Assembly (NCBI RefSeq): GCF_000266905.1
Contig: NC_018027.1
Coordinates: 5,518,001 to 5,582,000 of the forward strand
From: Mycolicibacterium chubuense NBB4
GTDB lineage: Bacteria > Actinomycetota > Actinomycetes > Mycobacteriales > Mycobacteriaceae
DNA length: 64,000 nt
Reading direction: 5' to 3'
This document shows, piece after piece, positions 48,404 to 58,211 of this stretch; within the stretch, counting starts at the first letter, position 1, and the number at the start of each line of letters is the position of its first letter. Under the pieces are notes generated by a model. The model was not told the origin of the DNA, did no database searches, and worked only from the letters and a program-made list of their open reading frames with translations. A program made the position numbers and the translations under genes.

Positions 48404-49189
48404 GTGTCGGACGGCGAGCAGCCCAAATCGCGACGGCGCCGAGGGCGGCGCCGCGGCCGACGCGCGGCAGGGCCCCCGGAGGGGGGCGCCGACCAGTCCC
48501 CCGGCCAGCGCAGGCAGACCGCCGCCAAGAACGCCGACAACTCATCGGACATCACCCCCAAGCCACAGAAGACCCGGCCCCGGCGGCAGCCCGATCGGCT
48601 GCGGACGGTTCACGAGACCTCGGCCGGCGGCTTGGTCATCGACGGTATCGACGGCCCGAAGGACCGTCAGGTCGCGGCGCTGATCGGCCGCATCGACCGT
48701 CGCGGCCGCATGTTGTGGTCCCTGCCCAAGGGCCACATCGAGCGCGGCGAGACCGCCGAACAGACCGCGATCCGCGAGGTGGCCGAGGAGACCGGCATCC
48801 AGGGCAGCGTGCTCGCCGCGCTCGGCAGCATCGACTACTGGTTCGTGACCGAGGGCAGGCGCGTCCACAAGACGGTGCACCATTACCTGATGCGATTCTC
48901 CGGTGGCGAGCTGTCCGACGAAGACGTCGAAGTCACCGAGGTGGCGTGGGTCCCGCTGCACGAACTGCCCAAGCGGCTGGCCTACGCGGACGAACGCCGG
49001 CTCGCCGAGGTGGCCGACGAACTGATCGACAAGCTGCACACCGACGGCCCCGCGGCGCTGCCGCCGCTGCCGCGCACCGCACCGCGACGGCGCGGTCAGA
49101 CGCATTCCCACACCCGTAACCACCGGCCCGATCCCGCCGCGCAACCACAGCCCGGCCGGCGGACGAACGGCTGCGGTCAGGGTCCGTGA
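48404..49189 (+). CDS. mutT4: Nudix hydrolase MutT4
   Basis: Nudix pyrophosphatase of 261 residues. A basic disordered N-terminus ([14 protein letters not shown]) precedes the Nudix domain (about 65-200). The Nudix box [20 protein letters not shown] is complete, including REVAEETG. The family hydrolyses oxidised or modified nucleoside polyphosphates. It overlaps the next gene by 4 nt (GTGA), so mutT4, the DUF6049 gene and murJ are one operon. Confidence 0.93.
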   Translation: MSDGEQPKSRRRRGRRRGRRAAGPPEGGADQSPGQRRQTAAKNADNSSDITPKPQKTRPRRQPDRLRTVHETSAGGLVIDGIDGPKDRQVAALIGRIDRRGRMLWSLPKGHIERGETAEQTAIREVAEETGIQGSVLAALGSIDYWFVTEGRRVHKTVHHYLMRFSGGELSDEDVEVTEVAWVPLHELPKRLAYADERRLAEVADELIDKLHTDGPAALPPLPRTAPRRRGQTHSHTRNHRPDPAAQPQPGRRTNGCGQGP

Positions 49190-51579
49190 CGCGGCCCCGC
49201 GCACGCCTGCTCGCCGCGGTCGTCGCGCTCCTGCTGGCCATCGCGCCCCTCGCCGTGTCCGGTGTCGCCGGCGCCCAGCCGAGTTCCCTCGCGTTCCTGC
49301 ACGTGCAGATCGACAGCATCACCCCCAACGTCGTCACCACCACGAGCGAGCCGCTCATCACCGTCACCGGCACGATCCGCAACGTCGGCGACCGGCCCGT
49401 CCGCGACGTGGTCGTCCGCCTCGAACGGGCTGCGGCCGTCGCGTCGTCGAGCACTCTTCGCACCGATCTGGCCGGCAACGTCGACCAGTACCAGCCGGTC
49501 GCCGACTTCATCACGATCGCTCCCGACATGAACCGGGGACAGGAGGTGCCGTTCCGGCTGGTCTATCCCCTGCGGTCGGCGGACCATCCCTCGCTGAACA
49601 TCGACACCCCCGGGGTGTATCCGCTGATGGTCAACGTCAACGGCACCCCCGACTACGGGGCACCCGCCCGCCTCGACGACTCCCGGCTGCTGCTGCCGGT
49701 GCTCGGGGTGCCGCCTCCCGCGGAGGCCGATGCCAACACCGAGCCGCTGAACTCCGCCGTACCGCCCGACACCACCCGACCCGTTGCGCTGACGATGTTC
49801 TGGCCGCTCGCCGACCGGCCCCGCCTGGCGGCCGGCGTGCCCGGCGGCACCACGCCGGTGCGCCTGGTCGACGACGACCTCGCCACATCCCTGGCAGCCG
49901 GTGGCCGCCTCGACACCCTGCTGTCGGCGATCGATTTCGCGACCAGTCCCCAGGTCGACCCCGGCGGCGAGGTCACCCGCGCGATGTGCCTGGCCGTCGA
50001 CCCCGATCTGCTCATCACCATCAACGCCATGACCGCCGGCTACGTCGTGAACGACGCCTCCGACGCCGGGTTGCGCACCACCCCGACGCATCCCGGAACC
50101 GGCCAGCAGGCGGCGATCGACTGGCTCAACCGGCTGAAGGGGCTCGCCAAACGCATGTGTGTGGCGCCGACGACCTTCGCGCAGGCCGACCTCGACGCGC
50201 TGCGGCGGGTCGCCGATCCGGGACTGTCGACGATCGCCACCCGCGGCGCGGGCGACATCGTCGACCAGATCCTCGGCGTCACCACCACCCGAGGCGCCAC
50301 CCTCGTCGGCGACGGGCCCCTCACCGCCGATGCGGTGGAGCTGCTCTCCGGCCAGGGCCCGACCGTCGCGATCGGCGCCGCGAACCTGCGCGATCCCAGC
50401 GGCGGTGTCGGTGAGACCCCCAGCACCGCCCCGGTGAGGTTCACGCCCAACGTCGTGGCCGCGCCGTTCGACCCGACGGTGGGCGCCGCGCTGGCCGGTG
50501 CCGGTAACAGCCCCGGGACGCCGTCGTACCTGAACCCGGCGTTCGACATCCCGGTCAAGCACGACTCCGCGGTGGCGCGACGTCAGGACGCTCTCGGCTC
50601 GCTGCTGTGGCGAAGCCTCGACCCGCAGACCTCCCCGCGCGCCGAGATCCTGATGCCGCCGTTGATGTGGAACCTCGCGCCCGACGACGCGTCGGCGATC
50701 CTCGGTGCCGTGGCCACCACGATCCGCTCCGGGCTGGCGGCGCCCCGTCCGCTGCGGGCCCTGATCGACGAGGCCGGTGCCGTCCACGGTAGCGCACCGA
50801 TGCCGCAGGGTTCGCTCGGCAACCCGCGGGGACGCATCGACGACGGTGTCGTCTCCGGCATCACCGCGACGACGAGCCGGCTCCGTGGCCTGAACGCGGC
50901 GTTGACCACCGACGAGCGCACCGGCCTCACCGGCACCCAGTACACCGCGCCGCTGCGCGAGGACCTGCTGCGCGCGCTGAGCCTGTCGGTGCCTCCGGAT
51001 GCCCGTAACGGGCTCGCCCAGCAACGGCTCACGACCGTCGGGGCGACCGTGGAGGACCTCTTCCATGCGGTGACGATCGTCAAGCCCAGCGGCTCGTACA
51101 CCCTGGCGACCGAACGCAGCCCCCTGCCGCTGGCCCTGCGCAACGACCTGCCGGTGCCGATCCGGGTCCGCCTCTTCATCGACGCCCCGCCCGGCATGAC
51201 GGTGACCGACATGGGCGAGATGGTGCTGCCACCCGGCTTCCTCCCGCTCAAGGTGCCGATCGAGGTCCACTTCACCCAGCGGGTCGCCGTCGACGTCGCG
51301 CTGCGCACCGCCGACGGGGTGCCGCTCGGCGAACCGGTGCGGCTCTCCGTCCACTCCAACGCCTACGGCAAGGTGCTGTTCTTCATCACGCTGTCCGGCG
51401 GGGTGATCCTCGCGCTGCTCGTCGGCCGCCGGTTGTGGCACCGGTTCCGCGGCCAGCCCGACCGGGCCGACCTGGACCGCCCCGATCCGATCGAGGTGGC
51501 GCTGGCCTACCGCGACGACGACACCGACGGCCCGGCGCCGCAGAGGGCCCCGAGTACAACGGGTGGCACCGGTGAGTGA
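49186..51579 (+). CDS. DUF6049 exported membrane-anchored protein (Rv3909 type)
   Basis: Protein of 797 residues with an N-terminal signal segment (about 5-31), a very large extracytoplasmic region (32-720) with an initial Ig-like domain, a membrane helix near 725-745 ([19 protein letters not shown]) and a short cytosolic tail rich in Arg/Asp/Pro. Function unknown, but it is constantly placed between mutT4 and murJ, which points to peptidoglycan export or assembly. It overlaps murJ by 17 bp. Confidence 0.88.
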   Translation: MTRPRARLLAAVVALLLAIAPLAVSGVAGAQPSSLAFLHVQIDSITPNVVTTTSEPLITVTGTIRNVGDRPVRDVVVRLERAAAVASSSTLRTDLAGNVDQYQPVADFITIAPDMNRGQEVPFRLVYPLRSADHPSLNIDTPGVYPLMVNVNGTPDYGAPARLDDSRLLLPVLGVPPPAEADANTEPLNSAVPPDTTRPVALTMFWPLADRPRLAAGVPGGTTPVRLVDDDLATSLAAGGRLDTLLSAIDFATSPQVDPGGEVTRAMCLAVDPDLLITINAMTAGYVVNDASDAGLRTTPTHPGTGQQAAIDWLNRLKGLAKRMCVAPTTFAQADLDALRRVADPGLSTIATRGAGDIVDQILGVTTTRGATLVGDGPLTADAVELLSGQGPTVAIGAANLRDPSGGVGETPSTAPVRFTPNVVAAPFDPTVGAALAGAGNSPGTPSYLNPAFDIPVKHDSAVARRQDALGSLLWRSLDPQTSPRAEILMPPLMWNLAPDDASAILGAVATTIRSGLAAPRPLRALIDEAGAVHGSAPMPQGSLGNPRGRIDDGVVSGITATTSRLRGLNAALTTDERTGLTGTQYTAPLREDLLRALSLSVPPDARNGLAQQRLTTVGATVEDLFHAVTIVKPSGSYTLATERSPLPLALRNDLPVPIRVRLFIDAPPGMTVTDMGEMVLPPGFLPLKVPIEVHFTQRVAVDVALRTADGVPLGEPVRLSVHSNAYGKVLFFITLSGGVILALLVGRRLWHRFRGQPDRADLDRPDPIEVALAYRDDDTDGPAPQRAPSTTGGTGE

Positions 51580-54500
51580 CATCCGCCGCCCCCGCGCGGC
51601 CACCCCCCGTCCGGCGCGCACGCGCCGACCCGCTCCCCCACTGCCGCCGAGAGAGCCGCCGCGGCCGACACCGCCCCGGCGCGCGGAGCTCTCCGACGCC
51701 GCGGTCGTCTCCCGCTCATGGGGCATGGCGGTGGCCACCCTGGTCAGCCGGCTGACCGGATTCGCCCGCATCGTGCTGCTGGCCGCGATCCTGGGTGCCG
51801 CGCTGTCGAGCGCGTTCACCGTCGCCAACCAGCTGCCGAACATGATCGCCGCACTGGTCCTCGAGGCGACGTTCACCGCGATCTTCGTCCCGGTGCTCGC
51901 GCGCGCCGAACGCGACGACTCCGACGGCGGAACGGCATTCGTGCGCCGGCTGCTCACGCTGGCCACCACGCTGCTGCTGGTGGTGACCCTCGTCTCGACG
52001 CTGGCATCGCCGGTGCTGGTCGACCTGATGCTCGGTTCCGACCCGCAGGTCAACCGGCCGCTGACCACCGCCTTCGCGTATCTGCTTCTGCCGCAAATCA
52101 TCTTCTACGGTCTGTCGTCGGTGTTCATGGCGATCCTCAACACCCGCAACGTCTTCGGTCCGCCGGCGTGGGCGCCGGTCGTCAACAACGTCGTCGCGAT
52201 TCTCACCCTCGGGCTGTATCTCCTTGTGCCCGGCAAGCTCTCGATCGACCCGGTGCAGATGGGCAACGCCAAACTGTTGGTGCTCGGGATCGGCACCACG
52301 CTGGGTGTGGTGGCGCAGACCGCCGTTCTGTTCATCGCGATCCGCGCGCAACGCGTCAGCCTGCGCCCGCTGTGGGGCATCGACGACCGGCTCAAGAAGT
52401 TCGGGATGATGGCGCTGGCGATGGTGCTCTACGTGCTCATCAGCCAGATCGGGCTGGTCGTCGGCAACCAGATCGCCAGTAGCGCCGCCGCTTCCGGTCC
52501 CGCGATCTACAACTACACGTGGCTGGTGCTGCAGCTGCCGTTCGGCATCATCGGCGTCACGGTGCTGACGGTCGTGATGCCGCGGCTGTCCCGCAACGCC
52601 GCCGCCGCCGACGGTCCCGCGGTGCTGGCCGACCTGTCGCTGGCGACCCGGCTGACGATGGTGACGCTGATCCCCATCGTCGCGATGATGACCGTCGGCG
52701 GGCCCGCGATCGGCAGCGCACTGTTCGCCTACGGCAACTTCGGCTCCGTCGACGCCGGCTACCTCGGCATGGCGATCACGCTGTCTTCCTTCACCCTGAT
52801 TCCGTACGCCCTGGTGCTGCTGCAGCTGCGTGTGTTCTATGCGCGCGAGGAGCCGTGGACTCCGATCCTGCTCATCGTCGTCATCACCGCGGTCAAGATC
52901 GCCGCGTCGATCGCGGCGCCCCACCTGACCGACGATCCCGAGCTGGTGGCCGGGTATCTGGGACTCGCCAACGGGCTGGGGTTCCTGGCCGGGGCGACCG
53001 TCGGGTACGTGCTGCTGCGCGCGCGCCTGGACCCGCCCGGCGGTCGACTGCTCAGCCTCGACGTCGTGCGCACCATCCTGGTGACCATCGCGGCGGCGCT
53101 GGGCGCCGGTCTGACCGGCCACCTGATCGACCGACTGCTCGGCCTGGAAAAACTCACCACCTGGTGGGGCGCGGGCGGGTCTTTGCTGCGGCTGGCCGTC
53201 CTCGGCCTGGTGATGGGGGCGATCATCGTGGCGGTGCTGGTGGCCGCACGGGTGCCGGACGCCGCGGCGGCAGTGGCGGCCGTGCGCCGCCGTCTCGGGA
53301 AACCCGACGTCGCCGGGGCTTCCGTCCCGCGACGTGGGCGCCGACCCCTCACGTACCCTGATCTCACGTCGCCTCGGCGAGGCGGGCGTCAGTTTTCCCC
53401 GTCGGCACAGCGGGAACCTTCGGGACTGATGGCCGACAACTGGAGAGTTAAAGGAGCTGCCGTGAGCGACACACCCGCCGGCGGTTCCCCATCGAGTGCC
53501 GATGCCGGGGCCACCACGCGGATCAACCGCCCCTCGGTGTCTGATTCGACGGCTCGGCCGTCGGCAGACGACTTCCAGCCCGACGTCCCCGACGTCCAGC
53601 CCGACGCTCCCGGTTCCGGCGACGCCGGGGCGCACGCTCGCCCCGGCGACCAGGCCACCGAGACGCTGTCCGCCGGTAAGCCCCCCCAGCCGCGGTCGGA
53701 CTACAGCGGTGACCCGACCCGCGAGACCATGCCCTTCGACCCGCCCCGGCAACCACCGCTGGAAGCGGCAGGCGCCGCGACCGCGGCAGCCGAAGAGGTG
53801 CACCTCATCCCCGGCGCCACCATCTCCGGCGGTCGTTACCGGCTGCTGCTGTTCCACGGCGGCCCGACGCATCTGCAGTTCTGGCAGGCTCTCGACACGG
53901 CGCTGGACCGCCAGGTCGCACTCACGTTCGTCGGGCCCGACGGCACGCTGCCCGAACGGCAGGTGCAGGAGATCCTGGACCGCACCCAGCGGCTGTCGCG
54001 CATCGACATGCCCGGCGTGGCCCGGGTCCTCGACGTCGCGGTGACGGGCAAGGGCGGACTCGTCGTCTCGGAGTGGATCCGCGGCGGCTCCCTGACGGAG
54101 GTCGCCGAGACCTCGCCGTCCCCGATCGGCGGTGCTCGCGCGATCCAGTCGCTCGCGGCGGCGGCCGAGGCCGCGCACCGCAACGGTGTCGCGTTGTCGG
54201 TGGACCACCCCAGCCGCATCCGGGTCAGCATCGAGGGCGACGTCGCGTTGGCCTTCCCGGCGACCCTGCCCGAAGCGACTCCCGACGACGACATCCGCGG
54301 AATCGGTGCGGCGCTGTACGCGCTGCTGATCAACCGCTGGCCGCTGCCGGAGACCGGCGAGCCCAGCGGTCTGGCGGCCGCCGACCGGGACGCGGCGGGC
54401 CAGCCCGTCGAGCCGCGGTCCGTCGACCGCGACATCCCGTTCCAGATCTCGGCCGCCGCCGCGCGGGCCGTGCAGGAGAACGGCGGCATCCGCAGCGCTC

Positions 54501-55273
54501 CCACCCTGCTCAACCTGTTGCAGCAGGCGACGGCGATCGCCGATCGCACCGACCACATCGCGCCGGTGCAGGAGGCCGCACCCCCACCGCGCGAGAGCGC
54601 CTGGCGGACGCTGACCGACCCCGACGCGGACCAGCGCCGCCGCAAGGGTCTCATCGTCGGGCTGTCCGTCGCGGCGGTGATCATCATCATCGCCGTCGTG
54701 TTGCTCGCCACCGTGCTGAGCCGGATCTTCGGTGACGTCGGCAGCGGACTCGGCGGCGACGAACTCGGCCTCAACGCACCGTCATCGTCGTCGTCCGAGC
54801 AGAGCCCTCCCAGTGACAACGGCTCGACGATCAAACCTGTTCGCGCAACCGTGTTTTCGCCCGGCGGCGGAGCCGACTCGCCCGGCCAGGCCGGCCTGGC
54901 GATCGACGGCAACCCGGCGACGGTGTGGCCCACCGACACCTACAGCGACTCGGTGCCGTTCCCGAACTTCAAGAGCGGTGTCGGCCTGATGCTGGAGCTC
55001 TCGCAGCCGGCCAAGATCGGCTCGGTGACCATCAACGTCGACAGCACCGGCACCGCGGTGCAGATCCGGTCCGCCACGACCGCGTCTCCCTCGTCGCTGG
55101 ACGACACCACCGCGCTGACACAGCCCCAACAGCTCAAACCCGGCTCCAACACCATCCAGGTCGACAACGCGGAACCGACGTCCAACGTGCTGGTCTGGAT
55201 CTCCACACTCGGGCAGGTCAACGGCCAGAGCCGCACCGACGTCGCCGAGATCACCCTGAAGGCTGCGTCCTGA
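51563..55273 (+). CDS. murJ: Lipid II flippase MurJ/MviN with pseudokinase and extracellular domain
   Basis: A 1236-residue protein. Residues about 40-580 form a MOP-superfamily flippase with 14 helices (RLTGFARIVLLAAILGAALS; LLPQIIFYGLSSVFMAILNT), translocating lipid II. A disordered Pro/Asp linker (about 600-745) leads to a kinase-like domain (about 750-1010) that lacks an HRD/DFG pair. In mycobacteria this pseudokinase is phosphorylated by PknB and bound by FhaA. A further membrane helix (about 1035-1055) and an extracellular discoidin-like domain end the protein. GTG at 51563 or 51572 are both possible. Confidence 0.95.
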   Translation: MAPVSDIRRPRAATPRPARTRRPAPPLPPREPPRPTPPRRAELSDAAVVSRSWGMAVATLVSRLTGFARIVLLAAILGAALSSAFTVANQLPNMIAALVLEATFTAIFVPVLARAERDDSDGGTAFVRRLLTLATTLLLVVTLVSTLASPVLVDLMLGSDPQVNRPLTTAFAYLLLPQIIFYGLSSVFMAILNTRNVFGPPAWAPVVNNVVAILTLGLYLLVPGKLSIDPVQMGNAKLLVLGIGTTLGVVAQTAVLFIAIRAQRVSLRPLWGIDDRLKKFGMMALAMVLYVLISQIGLVVGNQIASSAAASGPAIYNYTWLVLQLPFGIIGVTVLTVVMPRLSRNAAAADGPAVLADLSLATRLTMVTLIPIVAMMTVGGPAIGSALFAYGNFGSVDAGYLGMAITLSSFTLIPYALVLLQLRVFYAREEPWTPILLIVVITAVKIAASIAAPHLTDDPELVAGYLGLANGLGFLAGATVGYVLLRARLDPPGGRLLSLDVVRTILVTIAAALGAGLTGHLIDRLLGLEKLTTWWGAGGSLLRLAVLGLVMGAIIVAVLVAARVPDAAAAVAAVRRRLGKPDVAGASVPRRGRRPLTYPDLTSPRRGGRQFSPSAQREPSGLMADNWRVKGAAVSDTPAGGSPSSADAGATTRINRPSVSDSTARPSADDFQPDVPDVQPDAPGSGDAGAHARPGDQATETLSAGKPPQPRSDYSGDPTRETMPFDPPRQPPLEAAGAATAAAEEVHLIPGATISGGRYRLLLFHGGPTHLQFWQALDTALDRQVALTFVGPDGTLPERQVQEILDRTQRLSRIDMPGVARVLDVAVTGKGGLVVSEWIRGGSLTEVAETSPSPIGGARAIQSLAAAAEAAHRNGVALSVDHPSRIRVSIEGDVALAFPATLPEATPDDDIRGIGAALYALLINRWPLPETGEPSGLAAADRDAAGQPVEPRSVDRDIPFQISAAAARAVQENGGIRSAPTLLNLLQQATAIADRTDHIAPVQEAAPPPRESAWRTLTDPDADQRRRKGLIVGLSVAAVIIIIAVVLLATVLSRIFGDVGSGLGGDELGLNAPSSSSSEQSPPSDNGSTIKPVRATVFSPGGGADSPGQAGLAIDGNPATVWPTDTYSDSVPFPNFKSGVGLMLELSQPAKIGSVTINVDSTGTAVQIRSATTASPSSLDDTTALTQPQQLKPGSNTIQVDNAEPTSNVLVWISTLGQVNGQSRTDVAEITLKAAS

Positions 55274-55314
55274 CCCCCGCAAAACTGGTGTCCTGACCCT
55301 CCCTGACGGCCGAT

Positions 55315-55320
55315 TAGTGT
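55315..55320 (+). promoter_or_regulatory. sigM: -10 box of sigM
   Basis: TAGTGT, 6 nt before GTG 55327; supports a leaderless sigM mRNA. Confidence 0.45.
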
Positions 55321-55326
55321 TCGGCT

Positions 55327-55908
55327 GTGGGGTTTTTCGGGGGATCTCGTGAGGGCGCCGGGGTGTTGCGCACCGATGCCGAACTGCTGGTCGCACACGT
55401 CGACGGTGACCGCTACGCGTTCGAGGAGCTCTTCTACCGCCACCACCGCCAGCTCTACCGACTGGCGCTGCTCACCAGTCGCGACCCCGACGACGCCGCC
55501 GATGCGCTGCAGGACGCTCTTCTCGCCGCTCACCGCACCGCCCGCACCTTCCGCCACGACTCCGCGGTCAGCAGCTGGCTCCACCGCATCGTCGTGAACG
55601 CGTGCGTGGACCGGTTGCGGCGCAACAAATTTCATCGCTGCGACGAGCTCGACGACAGACGGTGCCGGGTCGCCGACCCGACCACGCACGTGGACACCAG
55701 CATCGCCGTCGAACGGGCGTTGCTGCGCCTGCCCGTCGAGCAGCGCGCGGCGGTCGTCGCGGTCGACATGCAGGGGTATTCGGTCGCCGAGACGGCCCGC
55801 ATGCTCGGCATCGCCGAGGGCACCGTGAAGAGCCGGTGCGCCCGTGCCCGCGGCAAGCTCGCGACCGCGCTGACCGAGTTCGCCGCCGACGCCGCCCCCG
55901 CCGACTGA
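55327..55908 (+). CDS. sigM: ECF RNA polymerase sigma factor SigM
   Basis: ECF sigma factor of 193 residues. Region 2 (about 20-90) includes FEELFYRHHRQLYRLALLTS and DAADALQDALLAAHRTA; region 4 (about 125-180) includes LPVEQRAAVVAVDMQGYSVAE and EGTVKSRCARARGKL. In M. tuberculosis SigM drives late-phase genes including ESX and surface lipid genes. The next gene encodes its anti-sigma factor. Placement downstream of murJ and upstream of trxB is the conserved mycobacterial order. Confidence 0.95.
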   Translation: MGFFGGSREGAGVLRTDAELLVAHVDGDRYAFEELFYRHHRQLYRLALLTSRDPDDAADALQDALLAAHRTARTFRHDSAVSSWLHRIVVNACVDRLRRNKFHRCDELDDRRCRVADPTTHVDTSIAVERALLRLPVEQRAAVVAVDMQGYSVAETARMLGIAEGTVKSRCARARGKLATALTEFAADAAPAD

Positions 55909-55966
55909 GCGCGGTCGGTTAACCTCGAACGATCTTCGGTGGGCCGGATGATCAGCGGGGGCAACG

Positions 55967-56707
55967 ATGGACAGCGGCGACGGCGCCGGATCCGAGCCGG
56001 CCCCCATCCGGGTCACCCCGGACCTGCTCGCCGACCTGCAGGCGGGGCTGCTCGACGACGCCACCGCCGCCCGGGTCCGCCACGCCGCGCGCACCGATCC
56101 GGATGCGGCGCGAGCCCTCGCCAATCTGGACACGGTCCGGCGGGAGTTGGCGCATCTCGGCTCCGATGCGGCCTCCGCGCCGCCGGTTCCCGCCGCGGTG
56201 ACGGCGCGCGTCGGTGCGGCGTTGCGCAGCGCCGCACCCCCGCCCGGAAATCACCTGCGAGGGCGGCCCGCACTCACCCGTGCCCAGGCGGCGGTGCTCG
56301 CCATCGGGATCGGCGCCGGCGTCCTCGCGGCCGGTATCGGGCTGGTCATGCTGAACCGGGACCCCGCCCCGCGGTATCCCGCAGGTCCCACCGCCTCACA
56401 GATCACGGTCACCCCGACACGGGACTTCCCCCTGTCCGACGAGCAGGTCCGCGCCACGCTCGACACCCCCGCGCAGCTCGGTCCGCTCGCCGACCCGAAC
56501 CGGCGTGCCGCGTGCCTGGCCGGGCTGGGCCTCTCCCCCACCGTCGACGTCCTCGGCGGCCGGGAACTCGACGTATCCGGCCGGCCCGGTGTACTGCTCA
56601 TCGTTCCCGGGAACACCGCACAGCAGGTCACCGCCCTCATCGTCGAGCCGACCTGCACCGATACCCGTGGCGGTCTGCTCGCACGAACACACCTGGCCCG
56701 CCGGTGA
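55967..56707 (+). CDS. rsmA: Anti-sigma-M factor RsmA
   Basis: Membrane-anchored regulator of 246 residues. The cytosolic N-terminal part (about 13-95) binds SigM, one helix spans the membrane (about 104-126, VLAIGIGAGVLAAGIGLVML), and about 120 residues lie outside. No zinc-binding HxxxCxxC is present. It lies 58 bp after sigM and is co-transcribed with it. The ATG at 55967 was chosen over ATG 55949, which has no better ribosome-binding site. Confidence 0.85.
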   Translation: MDSGDGAGSEPAPIRVTPDLLADLQAGLLDDATAARVRHAARTDPDAARALANLDTVRRELAHLGSDAASAPPVPAAVTARVGAALRSAAPPPGNHLRGRPALTRAQAAVLAIGIGAGVLAAGIGLVMLNRDPAPRYPAGPTASQITVTPTRDFPLSDEQVRATLDTPAQLGPLADPNRRAACLAGLGLSPTVDVLGGRELDVSGRPGVLLIVPGNTAQQVTALIVEPTCTDTRGGLLARTHLARR

Positions 56708-56736
56708 CCGGCCGGCACCGCACCACCGCGTCCTGC

Positions 56737-56763
56737 GGGAACACCGCCGCCTACCCTGGTGTT
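56737..56763 (+). promoter_or_regulatory. Candidate SigH-type promoter of trxB-trxC
   Basis: GGGAAC (56737-56742) and GTT (56761-56763) are separated by 18 nt, matching the SigH/SigR-type GGAA...GTT consensus, about 40 bp upstream of trxB. The trxB2 operon is a known SigH target in M. tuberculosis. Confidence 0.5.
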
Positions 56764-56805
56764 TACGCAGATACGGTCGTTTGACCACTCGGTAGAAAGG
56801 CTCTC

Positions 56806-57801
56806 ATGACCTCCTCACCCACCGTCCATGACCTGATCATCATCGGTTCCGGTCCGGCCGGCTACACCGCCGCCGTGTACGCGGCCCGCGCCCAGCTTCA
56901 GCCGCTGGTCTTCGAGGGGACGCAGTTCGGCGGCGCGCTGATGACCACGACCGAGGTCGAGAACTACCCCGGCTTCCGGGACGGCATCACCGGCCCCGAA
57001 CTGATGGACCAGATGCGCGAGCAGGCGCTTCGCTTCGGCGCGGACCTGCACATGGAAGACGTCGACGCCGTCGACCTCGCCGGCCCCATCAAGACCGTGA
57101 CGGTCGGCGACGAGACCTACCAGTCGCGCGCCGTCATCCTCGCGATGGGCGCGGCAGCGCGCCACCTCGGGGTCCCCGGCGAGGACACCCTGCTCGGCAT
57201 GGGTGTGAGCACCTGCGCCACCTGCGACGGTTTCTTCTTCCGTGACCAGGACATCGCCGTGGTCGGCGGCGGCGACTCCGCGATGGAAGAGGCCACCTTC
57301 CTGACCCGGTTCGCCCGCAGCGTCACGCTGATCCACCGCCGCGAGGAGTTCCGCGCCTCGAAGATCATGCTGGAACGCGCACAGAACAACGAGAAGATCA
57401 CCATCCGCACGAACACCGCGGTGACCGCGATCGAGGGTGAGCCGAAGGTCACCGGAATTCGCTTGCGCGACACCGTCACCGGTGAGGAATCGACGTTGGC
57501 GGTGACGGGCGTGTTCGTCGCGATCGGGCATGATCCGCGCTCCGAACTGGTCCGCGGCCAGGTCGACCTCGACGACGAGGGGTATGTGCAGGTGGAGGGC
57601 CGCACGTCCTACACCTCCGTCGAAGGTGTCTTCGCTGCGGGCGATCTCGTCGACCACACCTACCGCCAGGCGATCACCGCGGCCGGAAGTGGTTGTGCCG
57701 CGTCGATCGACGCCGAGCGCTGGCTCGCCGACCGCGCGGAGCCGGGCGAAAGAACTTCGACGACAACCGATGACAGCGATCTGATAGGAGCACAGCAATG
57801 A
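56806..57801 (+). CDS. trxB: Thioredoxin reductase
   Basis: NADPH-dependent flavoenzyme that reduces thioredoxin (331 residues, TrxB2 type). FAD motif [18 protein letters not shown] (11-28), redox pair Cys137-Ala-Thr-Cys140, NADPH motif [12 protein letters not shown] and C-terminal FAD motif [14 protein letters not shown] are complete. GAAAGG precedes the ATG. It overlaps trxC by 4 nt. The C-terminal tail ([16 protein letters not shown]) is an unstructured extension. Confidence 0.98.
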   Translation: MTSSPTVHDLIIIGSGPAGYTAAVYAARAQLQPLVFEGTQFGGALMTTTEVENYPGFRDGITGPELMDQMREQALRFGADLHMEDVDAVDLAGPIKTVTVGDETYQSRAVILAMGAAARHLGVPGEDTLLGMGVSTCATCDGFFFRDQDIAVVGGGDSAMEEATFLTRFARSVTLIHRREEFRASKIMLERAQNNEKITIRTNTAVTAIEGEPKVTGIRLRDTVTGEESTLAVTGVFVAIGHDPRSELVRGQVDLDDEGYVQVEGRTSYTSVEGVFAAGDLVDHTYRQAITAAGSGCAASIDAERWLADRAEPGERTSTTTDDSDLIGAQQ

Positions 57802-58127
57802 GCGGACCCTCAACGGTGGCGGTGACCGACGATTCGTTCACCGACGACGTCCTGTCGAGCAACACGCCGGTGCTGGTGGACTTCTGGGCCACCTGGTGCG
57901 GACCGTGCAAGATGGTCGCCCCGGTGCTCGAGGAGATCGCCTCCGAGAAGGCCGGTTCGCTGCGCGTGGCGAAGATCGACGTCGACGAGAACCCCGCCAC
58001 CGCCCGCGACTTCCAGGTGGTGTCGATCCCGACGATGATCCTGTTCAAGGACGGTCGGCCGGTGAAGCGGATCGTCGGCGCGAAAGGCAAAGCAGCGCTG
58101 TTGCGTGAGCTTTCCGACGTGATCTGA
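57798..58127 (+). CDS. trxC: Thioredoxin
   Basis: Thiol-disulphide protein of 109 residues. The active site is WCGPCK with Cys34 and Cys37; [13 protein letters not shown] carries the cis-Pro. It is reduced by the TrxB encoded just upstream (ATGA overlap). It serves ribonucleotide reductase, methionine sulphoxide reductase and peroxide defence. A GC-rich hairpin follows. Confidence 0.98.
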   Translation: MSGPSTVAVTDDSFTDDVLSSNTPVLVDFWATWCGPCKMVAPVLEEIASEKAGSLRVAKIDVDENPATARDFQVVSIPTMILFKDGRPVKRIVGAKGKAALLRELSDVI

Positions 58128-58145
58128 CCTGCCAAGACGTCGTTC

Positions 58146-58166
58146 GGCGCCGCCGCGCGCGGCGCC
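58146..58166 (+). terminator. Hairpin after trxC
   Basis: 8-bp perfect stem (GGCGCCGC/GCGGCGCC) with 5-nt loop, 18 bp past the trxC stop; likely ends the trxB-trxC transcript before cwlM. Confidence 0.6.
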
Positions 58167-58211
58167 AACACCCGCCTGGGGTTTTCCGGAATCCTCCGAA
58201 GTTCTGAGACA

